A stretch of DNA of 64,000 nt from Limnomonas spitsbergensis (taxonomy: Eukaryota > Chlorophyta > Chlorophyceae > Chlamydomonadales): positions 806,001 to 870,000 of the forward strand of contig JAYJMM010000036.1 in the NCBI GenBank assembly GCA_037349105.1, written 5' to 3'. A program made the position numbers and the translations under genes. This document shows, piece after piece, positions 23,870 to 39,916 of this stretch (its first letter is position 1; each line of letters begins with the position of its first letter). A model generated the notes under the pieces. The model searched no databases. It was given only the letters and a program-made list of their open reading frames with translations, and was not told the DNA's origin.

Positions 23870-24053
23870 ATGTTTGGACTTGGTCTTCGTTGCCTTCCCG
23901 GCCTCTCCTTTTGTTCCTTTCCCCCTCTCCTCCTTTTAGTTCCTTCTTTACTCCCTTCTGAACAGTTGGGCGCCCACGCGGCCGAGCTTTGAGCGGGCCC
24001 AGAGGTGTAACGTTATTGACTTTATTGACGTTATTGACGTTATTGACTTTTTT
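23870..24053 (+). mobile_element. LINE 3' tail with GTTATTGAC terminal repeats
   Basis: Plus-strand tail: CTTCTGAACAGTTGGGCGCC, GCGGCCGAGCTTTGAGCGGG, then GGTGTAACGTTATTGAC followed by further TTTATTGAC and GTTATTGAC units. Terminal short tandem repeats in place of poly-A mark the true 3' end of a non-LTR element. The upstream end is purine/pyrimidine-skewed 3' UTR; no coding part is present. Confidence 0.75.
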
Positions 24054-25439
24054 GCCCCCCCCTCGAATGGAGGGCCATTTAATAACGAGCTAGGAAAAAT
24101 CGTAGAGAAAAGTATAGCCTGGTCATTACCATATGCGCAGACTCAGGCTTGCCGGGGATTAAATGAGTCCTGACCTGCCACAAAGCTCCAAGTCTGGACG
24201 ATTCAATCGTCCAATCAGTGATTTTGCATGAAAGGGTCACTTGGCAGTTGGCAGGACCTTAGTTCAAGGGCAGGTGATCATTTCCAGGTCTTAATGCGAT
24301 AGGATGCAGTGCCTCCGGTCACTACCATCGCCCAGACCAGAAACGGACCTCCTCAGGCTGGTATGGTAGGAGCTACATGCCATAGACAGGGGTTGTGCAA
24401 CTCATTCAGGGAGGTCCCCTAAATGTTGGCCGTACCATACCGGTAGTCATCGTTTGCGGTCGCACCCCTGGTTTGCACACCCTCCTACATTGTGCTATCA
24501 TTTGCAAGTCTGTGCCGAGTCTTATGGGATCAGGCAGGGTTGACAAAAACAATTATCATTCACGGAACATGGTGAGTCGGTGAGGGATCTTGCCTAATGC
24601 CTACTCTGCTGTACCAATGCCAGTATTTTTTGTAATCTCAGACCGCCAAATTACTGCGCAGCTCAAGTTTTTTGGGTTTATGTACATCTCGAGAGCAGTC
24701 TGCGCTCCCCTCTAAATAAATAATCTTGCACGGATCGAAATATACCTCGAAAGTTTTTGCCAAGTAGGAAGGATGTCTTGGTTTTATGAATTACTGGAGC
24801 AATGGGTGAAATGTGAAAATTCAACGGTCGAGGAGTTTTGGGGAGCAAGACTGCCTGCTCCTTGTTTCATGCTCCATCAGATGCTGTGGCCTAAGCAGTA
24901 TAGAGATTAAGGTTGAGAGTTTAGCGCGTACTTGCAGGTCGCATGCACAACGTAGACGTCCTTTGCCCTCGCACCGTTCATGCTAATTCGCCCGCGCGGA
25001 ATAACAAACGATTTTTATTTACTAATTGAAGGGTCGCGCGGCTTAACTTAAGAACTAAAATCTGGAATTTACGCAATATTTACGCCTGCGAGTCCCGATG
25101 CCATACAAACTCCCCATACTTTCCAACAGCGGTGCCTTTATTCGTATCGTCTTTCTCTGTGTGTTCCCACCTACCCATGCACTTGCCACGCCTACTCTCG
25201 CTAGCAAAGTGCCAGTTTCCATTACCGGTGAAGAGGCTTCGCGGATTATCATTCAACTATTCATGTCCCATGTGGCTTAAAAACACTACTTCTTGGCCCC
25301 GAGGTAAAAATAAGTACAATTCATGATTGCCTCACGCGAAGGCAAAAAACGTCTACATGACCATAGACGCTAAACGCCAGGGCCTCCTACTTACCCCTGC
25401 TTTTAACCTAAGTACACCCTATGGGTGAACCTGGAGATA
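24054..25439. other. No gene recognised
   Basis: Unique-looking DNA between a LINE tail and a LINE C-terminal fragment. No exon could be supported on either strand. Confidence 0.3.
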
Positions 25440-25800
25440 AAGTATGTAGCACCGTCCAGAGGACCTGGAGGGCGACACGAACTTTCAGCAGTTGTACAAG
25501 GGCAGGCATGGGTGGGAGGTTCTGGCTGTTGTTGAGGACGTGGTAGACTTTGTTGAGGGCTACCGGTAGTTTGCTATCTTTTTGGATGCCTCCCTGGGAA
25601 CTGGCTCTTTCCCATTTTGTCTCTCTTGCTTTCAGAGGCGTGAATCGTTCGGATTGCCTTTCCGTTTTCCGGAGGGGTGTTTTTCTTTGCTCATCATGCT
25701 TCTCTGTCTTACCTCTAGCTTTAATTTCCTTTTTCCTCCTAGCCAGGCAGGACGTCGGAGAGCCCGCGGGCAGGGGTGGGGGGCCCTGGTTGTGTTTACC
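25440..25800 (+). mobile_element. LINE C-terminal coding fragment plus 3' UTR (plus)
   Basis: Plus frame reads FQQLYKGRHGWEVLAVVEDV, then VDFVEGYR and a stop, matching the FFELYRVRLVWGALAFVEDV ending of the copy at 17476-17730. T-rich 3' UTR follows, but the conserved GC-rich tail is not seen. Confidence 0.6.
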
Positions 25801-26716
25801 TTAAGTTGAGGTTTTTGAAGGCTACACTCTTCAGGGCGGGGGATGCGTATTGCCTGACCACTGTATATTCGTACTTTGCTGGGCGAACTTGTTATAATGC
25901 TTGCCTTGCTCTAGTACCTTCTCCATTGATTGCCCCAGCAGAATGTATGCCTGTCGACATACATTTCTTTTCAGCCTGATATTGCACCAGAAGTGTACAT
26001 GACTATCTGTCCTTTTCCACTTTCTCCTGTACTGTCCGTTCAACCATTCATCGTCAACAGAAGGTAGGCGTCATCACTGAGTTGTACCGTTTTTATCAAC
26101 ACCCTAGTACCGGTAATATCGTCCAAACAGGAGTTGCACTAGGCTACCATACCCAAATAAGTTGTCTGCATGACGCATTGCGTTTGTTTCTCCAGAGTGT
26201 AGTAGTGGCCAGTGGTATGTACCGGTCTGACCGATCTCTCCTGTCAAGTGTCATGATTACTCTTAAAGTAACACTTCTTCCTTAATACCGCAAGTGCCTC
26301 ATTCCACCATCAATTAACTTCATATGCTAACAAATGCTTACGTCCAACTAACAAAATCTGTACGGTCATGTCTCAATCATGAGACAGTATATATATGCGT
26401 CTCTCTTGAGACAATCTAGAAAGGTTCGTTCTCTTAGCCTAAGTCTCAATTATGCTACGAGGTCAAGGGTCAGTTGTATGGCCCGGGTACATTAGCCCAC
26501 GGGTGACAGCGCCCAAAGAATAACAGGCACCTTGCCTGACATAACAAGCAAGCTGGCTGCGCTTTCAACAACAGCACAAATCATCACGGAAGTATTTCAT
26601 TCCGGCTGAAGCATACGCTCCACAAAACATCTCCACAACCTTCAAGAATAAGAGAACTTTCAGGGAGCAACCTCATTCAAAGTTCACAGTCAAGCCTTCC
26701 TGCCTCTCTGATCCCT
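25801..26716. other. HSP70 3' flank; no gene recognised
   Basis: AT-richer DNA including a short imperfect repeat around TCATGAGACAGTATATATATG. No exon supported. Confidence 0.3.
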
Positions 26717-31961
<5,245 letters not shown>

Positions 31962-32034
31962 GTTGCTTTCTTGCTGTACTGTCGAATGGGTTAGGGGTAA
32001 TTCAAATTATTAATTTGGGAATAGTCGAACTATT

Positions 32035-32734
32035 TCAAGGAGTGTATTCATGGAGCTGAGCGGTAACTGCCGTGAAGACGTCCAGATACGTGTGGATGTA
32101 GTGGTTTCGCACTTTCCAGAACCGTCCACAAGATGCCAGCATGGTCGAGAAGCTACCGATAGGACAGGCTGTGGACCTGCTGCACTCGACTTTAAAAACT
32201 TCTTAAAACAACTCCACAATTGTCTTCTCATCACGACATGACCCCTTTGCTCTACATGCCATCCGCAACCGACGCATTTTCAAATTGACGTCACCTGTCA
32301 AGCGGCCCAAGCGGACAGGGTGCCTGCCATGTACTCACCACATGGTTTCATGCAATACATAACTACGTGAAGCCTTGCAGGCCAAAGAAGGCCTAAGAGA
32401 GCCTCTCACAGCATCATGGGTAGGTGATGAAGCTTTAGAGCGTAGCATACTCGCGGTGATGATGCTGTGTGGGCTTGGATGCCCCCTTGGGCGGGCCATG
32501 CTTCCACATGATCGTATATTTAATAATTTACGCCAGTGGTCTAAGCACCTGTTATCAACGTGATTTCACTGACTTACAAGTGCATACGGTAGTTGCATAG
32601 AACCTGAAGCTCGTTGTGCTCAAAAGAATCCTACAACCTCACCTGCCACTGGGATGCAATCTCCTCATAGCCACCCAAGCCCAGTGGTCCATTGTAGGCT
32701 TTTTGGATTGTCAAGGAAAAGGACGCATGACCAG
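32035..32734 (-). CDS. Hypothetical gene, two candidate exons upstream of HSP70
   Basis: Exon 32643-32734 is bounded by TTTCAG and GTGAGG and reads SFSLTIQKAYNGPLGLGGYE, then EIASQWQ. A terminal exon at about 32035-32200 reads GRFWKVRNHYIHTYLDVF, TAVTAQLHEYTP and a stop. The two do not join in phase with the acceptors seen, so an intermediate exon may be missing or the frame choice is wrong. The 5' end would fall in the LINE-rich area beyond 32760. Family not recognised. Confidence 0.35.
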
Positions 32735-33039
32735 CTGAAATGCAACTCGTGAATTACAATTTAGGTAGGACATTATGCAAGCATGATTGTCCTGAATTGC
32801 CAGGCATTACTTGATTTCCTTGTTCTCCCATGCTTGGGGAAAAAATATGCATGGTCCTCGTACGCCGGACCGGTTTACGAGGTCGGCCCAATCTTGCAAA
32901 ATCTTCGATTGACCTCGTACGCTGGTCCGGTGTACGAGGACCATGCAAAATCTTATGAAGCCTTGCTGAGACAGTTGGGTGCCCACGGCCAAGCTTTTTT
33001 GCGCAGGGTCCTGAGGTGTTGCGTCCTTGACATAGAGCT

Positions 33040-34773
33040 ATAGAGGGTAACATTGGTTGGGTGCCCACGCGACCGAGCCTGCTGAGCAGGGCTCCAAATA
33101 AAAAACCGCCGGGTAACACTTCTAGGTAGGAGGAGTAACGTGTAATACCTTCATGGTGAAGTGGCATGAATTGTCACATTTCACCTTTGTCCAGGCATAG
33201 TGACAAGAGATAGCTGGGTGCACCGCAGTATGGTACTGGTTATCCCTGTCAAAGGAGCAGGGCCTGGAGCCGCTGTCTAAGCCACTGACGACACAACTCT
33301 GGCCCCTGCCCAAAGAGGCTTGGCCGGGTGGGCGCCCAACCTTCCGGTTGAGGGAATACCAGCCGCTGTCATAGTTTATGACGTCACACTTCTGGGCCCT
33401 GCTTAAAATACTCGGCCTCTTGGGCGCCCTATTGACCCCGCTGTCCAAGTGTCAGTGCGAGGTGCCGCTACCCGAGACGATGCCGTTACACACTAACACC
33501 TCTGGGCCTTGGTGCGCACCCTTGATGCGCACACAAGCAAACGCCCTGCCGCTGCCCGAGTTACTTACGTCCTCTGGTGTCCGCCTGGTGTCCTCTGCTG
33601 CCCCTACCCGAGTGAAGATACTTCGAGGAGCTAGAGCGAGTAGCAGCGGTCCCCAAGCCGCATTTAGGCAGCGGCTGACCTACAACTTCTCCCCGTCGCC
33701 AAGGTGCTGGCGCTAGTGGACGCTGCCTATGAGCCGGCGCAGATGGAGGTCATTGGCATAAGAGACCCTAGGGACCTCGCCACTGAACACAGGTCTGCGG
33801 CCGCCTACCACCCCTGGTTTCAGCCTACAACAGGCACTTCCTGGCGCACGCCAGGAGCCGCACTAGCAAAAGGACGTGCGCTTGTGTTCGCACTAACTTC
33901 GGGCTGTGACTCGGAGCGGTCAGAGTTCCCTTTTTGTCTCTCTCTTGCTTCCTCTCCTGTTTGCAGTATCTTTTGCAGAGGGCTGAGCTCGCCAGGATCC
34001 TTGCATCCTTCGGTCCGCCTTTCCATTTTCTGGATAGGGTGTTTTTGTTTGTCCTTAATGCTCCTCTCTGCCTTTCCTATTGCCGTAAGTCCTTTCCTTC
34101 TTCCTCCCAACGAGACAGTTGGGTGCCCGCGAGGCCGAGCCTTTTTGAACAGGGCCCAAAGGTGTAACGTCATTGACCCGAGTGAAGAACTTTGCACCCC
34201 TGGGCCCTGCTCAAAACGGCTTGGCCACGTGGGCACCCAACTGTTCGCCTGGATACACAAATGGGTCATAGTAAATGGAAGGGAGATACAGGGACAGACA
34301 ATGACATTACACCTCTGGGCCACGGCTGACACTAGAAGTCGGTGCAGTGGTCAGCAGCGTGACAGACGGTGATGCCTGCGAAGTTGGGCTAGGGGAGACG
34401 GCGACCATGTGGAGGACGCGATGCATGCTTGTTTTCAATGCCCCGGCTTGCAAGATCAACTTAGAGAGCGGGGATGGGCAGGTCCTCCGAATGGTGCCAG
34501 AGACTTTTTGGAGTTATACCGGGGCAGGCTTGGGTGGGATGCCCTGGCCTTTGTGGACGACGTGGTAGATATTGTTGAGGCGTAGACTTTTTCAGAGGTT
34601 GGAACTTCCTTTGTTTCTTCGTGTTTCCAGCCTTTTGTTTTGTCCCTTCACTTTTTCCCCTTTCTTTTGACCTGCCCCTTCTGTGTTTTTTTCCAACTTT
34701 CCTCCCAACTCGTAGTCAAGCGCCCACGCGGCCGAGCCTTATTTGAGCAGGGCCCAGATGTTTAACGTCGTTG
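33040..34773 (+). mobile_element. LINE 3' region on plus strand with nested LINE tails
   Basis: Coding remnants: 33704-33830 reads MLALVDAAYEPAQMEVIG, then RDPRDLATEHRSAAAYHPWF, matching ALVDAAYEQARLDASGGGDP in the copy at 50316-51293. 34321-34587 holds the zinc-knuckle and C-terminus (WARGDGDHVEDAMHACFQCP, GWAGPPNGA, DDVVDIVEA) across frameshifts, followed by 3' UTR and a tail ending about 34773 (GTTTAACGTCGTTGAC). The coding region is interrupted at about 33916-34320 by further tails in both orientations (plus ending near 34178, minus at 34180-34245). Short tails also occur at 33040-33108, 33300-33350 and 33377-33432. All copies are dead. Confidence 0.7.
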
Positions 34774-34774
34774 A

Positions 34775-35340
34775 CCTCTGGGCCATGCTGAAAACGCTCG
34801 GCCGCATGGGTCAAAAACGTTACACCTCTGGGCCCTGCTCAAAAGAGGCTCGGCCGCTGGGCGCCTGAGTAAAGGGTTGGGAAGACAGAACAAACGAACA
34901 CCAAAGGACAGAAAAAATGAGGGACATAAAGTGAAGGGACAGACAAAAGGCTGGAAAAGAAAGACAAAGGAAGTGTCAGCCTCTGAAAAACGTCTACGTC
35001 TCAACGATATCTACCACGTCTTCCGCAAAAGCCAAGGCATCCCACCCAAGCCTGCCCTGGTACAACTGAAAGAAGTATGGGACGCATGGGTCAATAACGT
35101 TACACCTCTGGGCCCGCTCAAAGCTCGGCCGCGTGGGCGTACAACTGTTCAGAAGGGAGAAATGAAAAAACTAAGAGGAAGAGGGGGGGAAAGGAACAAA
35201 AGGAAAGGCCGGGAAGGCAAGGAAGACCAAGTCCGACAACTGAGTTCCACAGATATCCTAGAGACTAACCCTCAACAATGCCCACAACACAGTCCACAAA
35301 AGCAAGGAAGTGTCAGTGCCTGGTGCCCCTGTACAAGGGT
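34775..35340 (-). mobile_element. LINE 3' ends in minus orientation, head-to-head with the preceding copy
   Basis: Begins with a tail (GTTACACCTCTGGGCCCTGC) and a purine-rich 3' UTR. At 34990-35080 the antisense strand carries the C-terminus (AKALASH-type stretch before VEDVVDIVE). A second tail starts at 35090 (CGTTACACCTCTGGGCCCGC, then GCGTGGGCGTACAACTGTTC) and runs to about 35330. The two tails are separate insertions. Confidence 0.65.
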
Positions 35341-35929
35341 CCATGACGTTACCCCACTGGGTCCCTATCAAATATTGGTAAGTTTTCTACCAGGTAGTCC
35401 AGCGGGGCATCATATTTGATGCACGGCACAGGTGCCCTAAAAGCCAATTCGAGCATAAAATTAACTTGGGCAGCGAGCGGGAAACGACAGTGTCCCCTTG
35501 GGAAAAGAACCAACACACAACCACAGACAAAGGGCGTGGGAATGAATCTCGTGGTGCAGATGATAAGTCCCCATGACAAAACATGTCATGGGCGTGAGAT
35601 GAGCACCACCTACAACATTGAGAAATACTGCGATAGTGAACAAGTGCATTGTGTGAAAAGTCTGTAAAATAATGCTTCGCCGCATGGGGCACCCAACTGT
35701 CTGGTTTGGAGAAAGGATACTAAAAGGAAGAGGAAAGACCCCCCCCCATAGAGGAATGGCAGACCGAACATTCCCCAGCCCCTCCAGACTTCAAAAGTCT
35801 AAAGAGAGGAGAAAAAGCAATTGAGGACCAAACAGGAAGTGAACACCTCTTAACAAGAAAAACAATTTAGAATCCCCTGCCCCTCTACATATCAACCCTC
35901 AACCTTGTTTACCACATCCTCCACAAAAG

Positions 35930-37260
35930 CCAGAGCCTCCCACCTATGCCTGCCCTAGCAGTGCCCAGAGGTGTAACATCATTGACCTATGCCTGCCCCG
36001 GTGCATCTGGTAGATGTCCATGGCCTCCTCCGGGGGGTCTGCCCAGCGTCCCCCACCTCTCCCCTAGCTTCTCCTTGCCGATAGGGTAATGGAGGCAAAT
36101 AAGTAGCTCGTCCTCCACATGTTGCCATCTTCCTTTGCCCAGCACCACTGCGCGCGGTCTTTTGGTGTCAGCCGTGCGAGCCGCAAATGTAAGTTTGTGC
36201 ATCATTGGCTTGAGGTCGATGGGGGAGTCCTTGGGGTCCCCTCTGCCAGTCGCCTTCCCTTGTGCCTGCTTGTAGGCTGCGTCCACTGCATGTAGCACCT
36301 CTGGGACGGGCAGCGGCTGAAGGACAGAGAATGCATGACACAGTTGGTTAACAACTGCTCTCCGCTCCAACTCATCCAGTGCCCCCATCAGTTCACCATG
36401 TGTCAATAACGTTACACCTCTGGGCCCGCTCAAAGCTCGGCCGCGTGGGCGCCCAACTGTTCAGAAGGGAGCAAAGAAGAAACTAAAAGGAAGAGAGGGG
36501 GAAAGGAACATGTGGGCCCTGTGGTGTTCTGTCGAACTGCGTGCTGCATGTTGGCCGCCATAGCTGTCGACAAGGGTGGGCTGTCATGCTCAGCACACTA
36601 TGCTTCCGGTGCCACCACTGCATTGCAGGAGCAGAGCACGTCCTTCCACCTGACTTGTTGTAACGGCTGGATCTGCAGCTTCCTCGTGACCCCCCACCTG
36701 GCTACGGACGCAGAAAGAACGGCAGCATGGCACAGATTATGAAGAAGGCTGCACTGCATCCAGTGCCGCAGCATGAGGTGACCGGTGGCTCACACCACAT
36801 CTCAGTAGTTTGCCGCAGGCGCTGCGCGGACAGCCGCTAGCCAGATGCGTGCAGGCAGATGACGCCTCAGAACCACCTTGGCGGCCATGCGGCGAACTGG
36901 CTGCAGCGCGGCAGCCATAGGCGCCTCTCAACCCTACATGGCTTTCCTCATGCTGACACTTTCTTGCAAAATGATGCCTACAAACTTGAATTCATGGACA
37001 CGATTCAGCACACTTCTGTCTGGACTAACACGCAGACTTGGGCTGTCTATCAGCACTGCGCTGCTAATCGGTTGCCAACCTCCAAGGTCTCTGTCTTATT
37101 ACTGACGTTGACCAAAAGCTGTTTATCCGCTGCGCACCCTTGAAGTGCATGTCGCATGATCTGCAACCCTGCCGGGTTGCGGGCTGGCAGGGGCAGGTCA
37201 TCCGCACACAGCAGACAATGCAGTCGTCACCCCTGCAGCACAACGCTCTGCAAGTGTGTC
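35930..37260 (-). mobile_element. LINE fragment: RT palm (ADD box) to C-terminus, decayed, with nested tail
   Basis: Minus strand at about 37080-37230 reads LLCADDLPLPARNPAGLQIM, QGCAADKQLLVNVSNKTE: the catalytic Y/FADD box of LINE reverse transcriptase with Tyr replaced by Cys. Downstream (36512-36900) is the region matching the ELQLQPLQRDWWAHILRFYN segment of the 51 kb copy. 35987-36400 reads LQPLPVPEVLHAVDAAYKQA, GRGDPKDSPID and HVEDELLICLHYP. A tail in minus orientation is inserted at 36400-36512. Stops and frameshifts abound. Confidence 0.65.
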
Positions 37261-37371
37261 ATTGCCTGGTGCCTGTGCTGCTGAACTCATTGTGATAAGC
37301 ATATCGTAAGGACAGCGAGTTTGCAGTACTGCGCCATTGAGTTCTTACCTCTTAGGATACACGTGCATCTC

Positions 37372-37600
37372 AGGCATTTTAGTTTCTTCTTTACTCCCTT
37401 CTGAACAGTTGGGCGCCCACGCGGCCGAGCTTTGAGCAGGCCCAGAGGTGTAACGTTATTGACATGCATCTCAGGCTGTCACCAACACACGTCCATCACG
37501 TTACACCTCTGGTCCCTGGGTATGTACGGTTCTAAGCCTCTGGGCTTTGCTCAAACGGCTCAGCCGCGTGGGCGCCCAAGTAATCGATCGGGAGGAAAGA
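37372..37600. mobile_element. Two LINE 3' tails in opposite orientations
   Basis: 37372-37463 is a plus tail ending GGTGTAACGTTATTGAC. 37498-37600 is a minus tail starting CGTTACACCTCTGG and including GCCGCGTGGGCGCCCAAGT. They are separated by ~35 bp that repeats GCATCTCAGGC from just before the first tail (a possible target duplication). Confidence 0.6.
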
Positions 37601-37931
37601 AACAAAATACCGGCTAGTGGGTCATGAAGGGTCCATGATTGTTTCCACACCTCTGGGCCCAACTAAGGGGCCATTATGAAAGGTTGATGACGTCCAAACT
37701 GAAGGACCTCCATAAAAGGTAACTCTAAATGACATCTACTGGTGGTGGCCTCCTTGATTCCTTAGAATTACTGGGTTCACTGTGCATGAAGAGAGCACAT
37801 TCCAGACACGACATAACAGAAGGACGCTGCCAGCACAGCTCCCACTCCTGACACCATGGCCAGGCTTATGTCCTGGAGAATAGACGTCTCATGCCCTAGC
37901 CTGCATGGAAGCTGCGGTTTCGAGGGTGGAC

Positions 37932-37988
37932 AGGCACCCCAGATGGCATCACAGACTTCCACTGTCTGTGATGCCATCTGGGGTGCCT
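37932..37988. repeat. Perfect 25 bp inverted repeat with 7 bp loop
   Basis: AGGCACCCCAGATGGCATCA at 37932-37951 continues to 37956; 37964-37988 is its exact reverse complement, with loop TTCCACT. The transcript would form a long perfect hairpin. It directly precedes a tandem array. Confidence 0.9.
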
Positions 37989-37994
37989 ACTTAG

Positions 37995-38325
37995 AAGATG
38001 GAGTTTTGAGGCGACCCACCAAGGCCGCCTCAGGAGCAGCAAGAAGATGGAGTGTGAGGCAACCCATGAAGGCCGCCTCAGGAGCAGCTAGAAGATGGAG
38101 TTTGAGGCGACCCATGAAGGCTGCCTCAGGAGCAGCTTCAAGATGGAGTTCGAGGCGACCCATGAAGGCCGCCTCAGGAGCAACTAGACGATGGAGTTTG
38201 AGGCGACCCATGAAGGCCGCCTCAGGAGCAGCTAGAAGATGGGAGTTGGAGGCGACCCATGACGTCCGCCTCAGGAGCAGCTTAAAGATGGGAGTTGGAG
38301 GCGACCCATGACGGCCGGTTCAATT
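37995..38325 (+). repeat. Tandem array, ~58 bp unit, 6 copies
   Basis: Units read GAGGCGACCCATGAAGGC, CGCCTCAGGAGCAGC and AAGATGGAGTTT. Most copies are a multiple of three long, so one frame repeats RRWSLRRPMKAASGAA; nothing else supports a protein. Each unit has its own short inverted repeat (GAGGCG...CGCCTC). Confidence 0.85.
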
Positions 38326-38454
38326 TGTAGATATAATGGTTTCCGGGAGAGACTTGCATGGGGATTATAGCTCTCCAACTTGTCTTGGCCTTTACCGACG
38401 GTATGGCTTGGGACAGGTGCCAGCTTTTTGGTTGCGCAATAATTTCCTGTTTTT

Positions 38455-39107
38455 CTATTATCCTTTTCCCCCCTTTCTTACAGTGGGACGCCCACGCGGC
38501 CGAGTATTTGAGCATGGCCCAGACGTCTTTAGCTTTCGGTAGTTGGATTGCGGATTATAGGTTTTTGTTTTGTTTTTGAGGGGGTCTCTTTCCTCTCTCT
38601 CTTTAGTTTCCAACCTTGCTGTTGGACGCCGGCGCGGCCGAGCTTTGCAGCATGGCCCAGTGGTGTACAACTGTTCAGAAGGGAGTAAAGAAGGAACTAA
38701 AAGGAAGAGAGGGGGAAAGGAACAAAAGGAGAGGCCGGGAAGGCAACGAAAACCAAGTCCAAACACCTACAGAGTTCCACAAGAGACTAACCCTCAACAA
38801 AGCCTCTAAAATAAATGAGTCCAGAAAGCAAGATCTCCCCACTGATTAGAAGGGAGAAGAGAAGAAACGAAAAAGGGGGCGAACAACACCCCCCCCCCTC
38901 CCCAAAACGGACCAAAAGAGAAGGCCGGAAAGGCCCACGACACTGGCCTCAGAAACCCTGGAGACTAACCCGCAATAATGCCCACAGCACAGTCCACAAA
39001 AGCAAGTGCGTCCCACCCATGCAAGTGCGTCCCACCCATGCTCAGCCTGGTACAACTGGTGGAAGTTAGTGGCAGCGCCCGGAGGACCTGCCCACCCCCG
39101 CTCCCGT
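38455..39107. mobile_element. Mosaic of LINE 3' tails flanking the left end of the large transposon
   Basis: Plus-orientation tails at about 38455-38530 and 38575-38655 are followed by minus-orientation 3' UTR at 38656-38800 and 38836-38950. At 38975-39107 the antisense strand carries the LINE C-terminal coding end (GGACCTGCCCACCCCCGCTC is the GWAGPP-type region). The sequence is cut at 39107 by the transposon terminus. Confidence 0.65.
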
Positions 39108-39835
39108 TGTCACGACGTATGACTGCACCGTGCGTTTGACTGCGCCAACTGCTTTTTCGGTTGGAAGTTATGTGTGAACCTGAACTAGTGTGGTTGCCGT
39201 CTTAGAGGATCCCGAACTGGGTCCTTTACTTTTTCTTTCTTACTTTGATCTCACGGCCTACAATAGACTCTTAACGTTTCTAGCTATTGTTCCTGATTAT
39301 CAATCTGCAAGTTAATCGTCAATCCAAGTCTTACTAAGGGGAAACTGGCAGAGCAACTAGGCCAACAGCGACTCTATAAGCATCAACAAGTCTCCTGATA
39401 CGAAGCTGGCAGTGCATCTAGGCCAACAGTCGACCATCTGCAGCAATTAGCGTTATTCCTGCCTCTTAACAAGGCATATCTCCAGTCTTACAGCTGGATA
39501 TTACCACCAACCCACCATCACACCTCCAATCTACAGCCTTTCCTTTGGCTCCAAGTCGACCGTCTGATTTATCAGAGATATCTTCACTCATCAGAAGTCG
39601 CCAAGCAAGCGACTCATCACCACAGATCAACGGCCACAATCGCCCAAGATCGTCCCAAGAAACCCATAAGTACCTCAAGTGTCGAGGCTTTACGAGATCT
39701 TGTCAATAGTATCGAAGAAGTCCAGGTGAAGTAGCAAGAGCTATCACCTGTTATCGAGCTGATTTCACTGAGTTACAGCAGTGGATCGAGAAGCTCTTAC
39801 TATAAGCTCTGTAAGAGTTTATTAGTACTTGTTTA
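39108..39835 (+). repeat. Left terminal inverted repeat, ~728 bp
   Basis: Pairs with 47782-48498 in inverse orientation with few mismatches and small indels. It contains an internal direct repeat built on CTGGCAGAGCA and CTAGGCCAACAG. The inner end stops ~80 bp before the start codon of the first ORF, so this TIR probably carries that gene's promoter. Confidence 0.9.
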
Positions 39836-39916
39836 AGAAAGAAAAAGTCCGACTAGTGTCACCTCTAGTCGACTTTAGCGGAAATCGGTCGTCCTAAAGC
39901 CGATAAAAAGGTGAAG

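Noticed and set aside
37856..38311. 151-codon ORF with RRPMKAASGAA repeats as a gene
   Set aside because: It is explained by a ~58 bp tandem array and a hairpin; no start context, splice signals or conserved domain.
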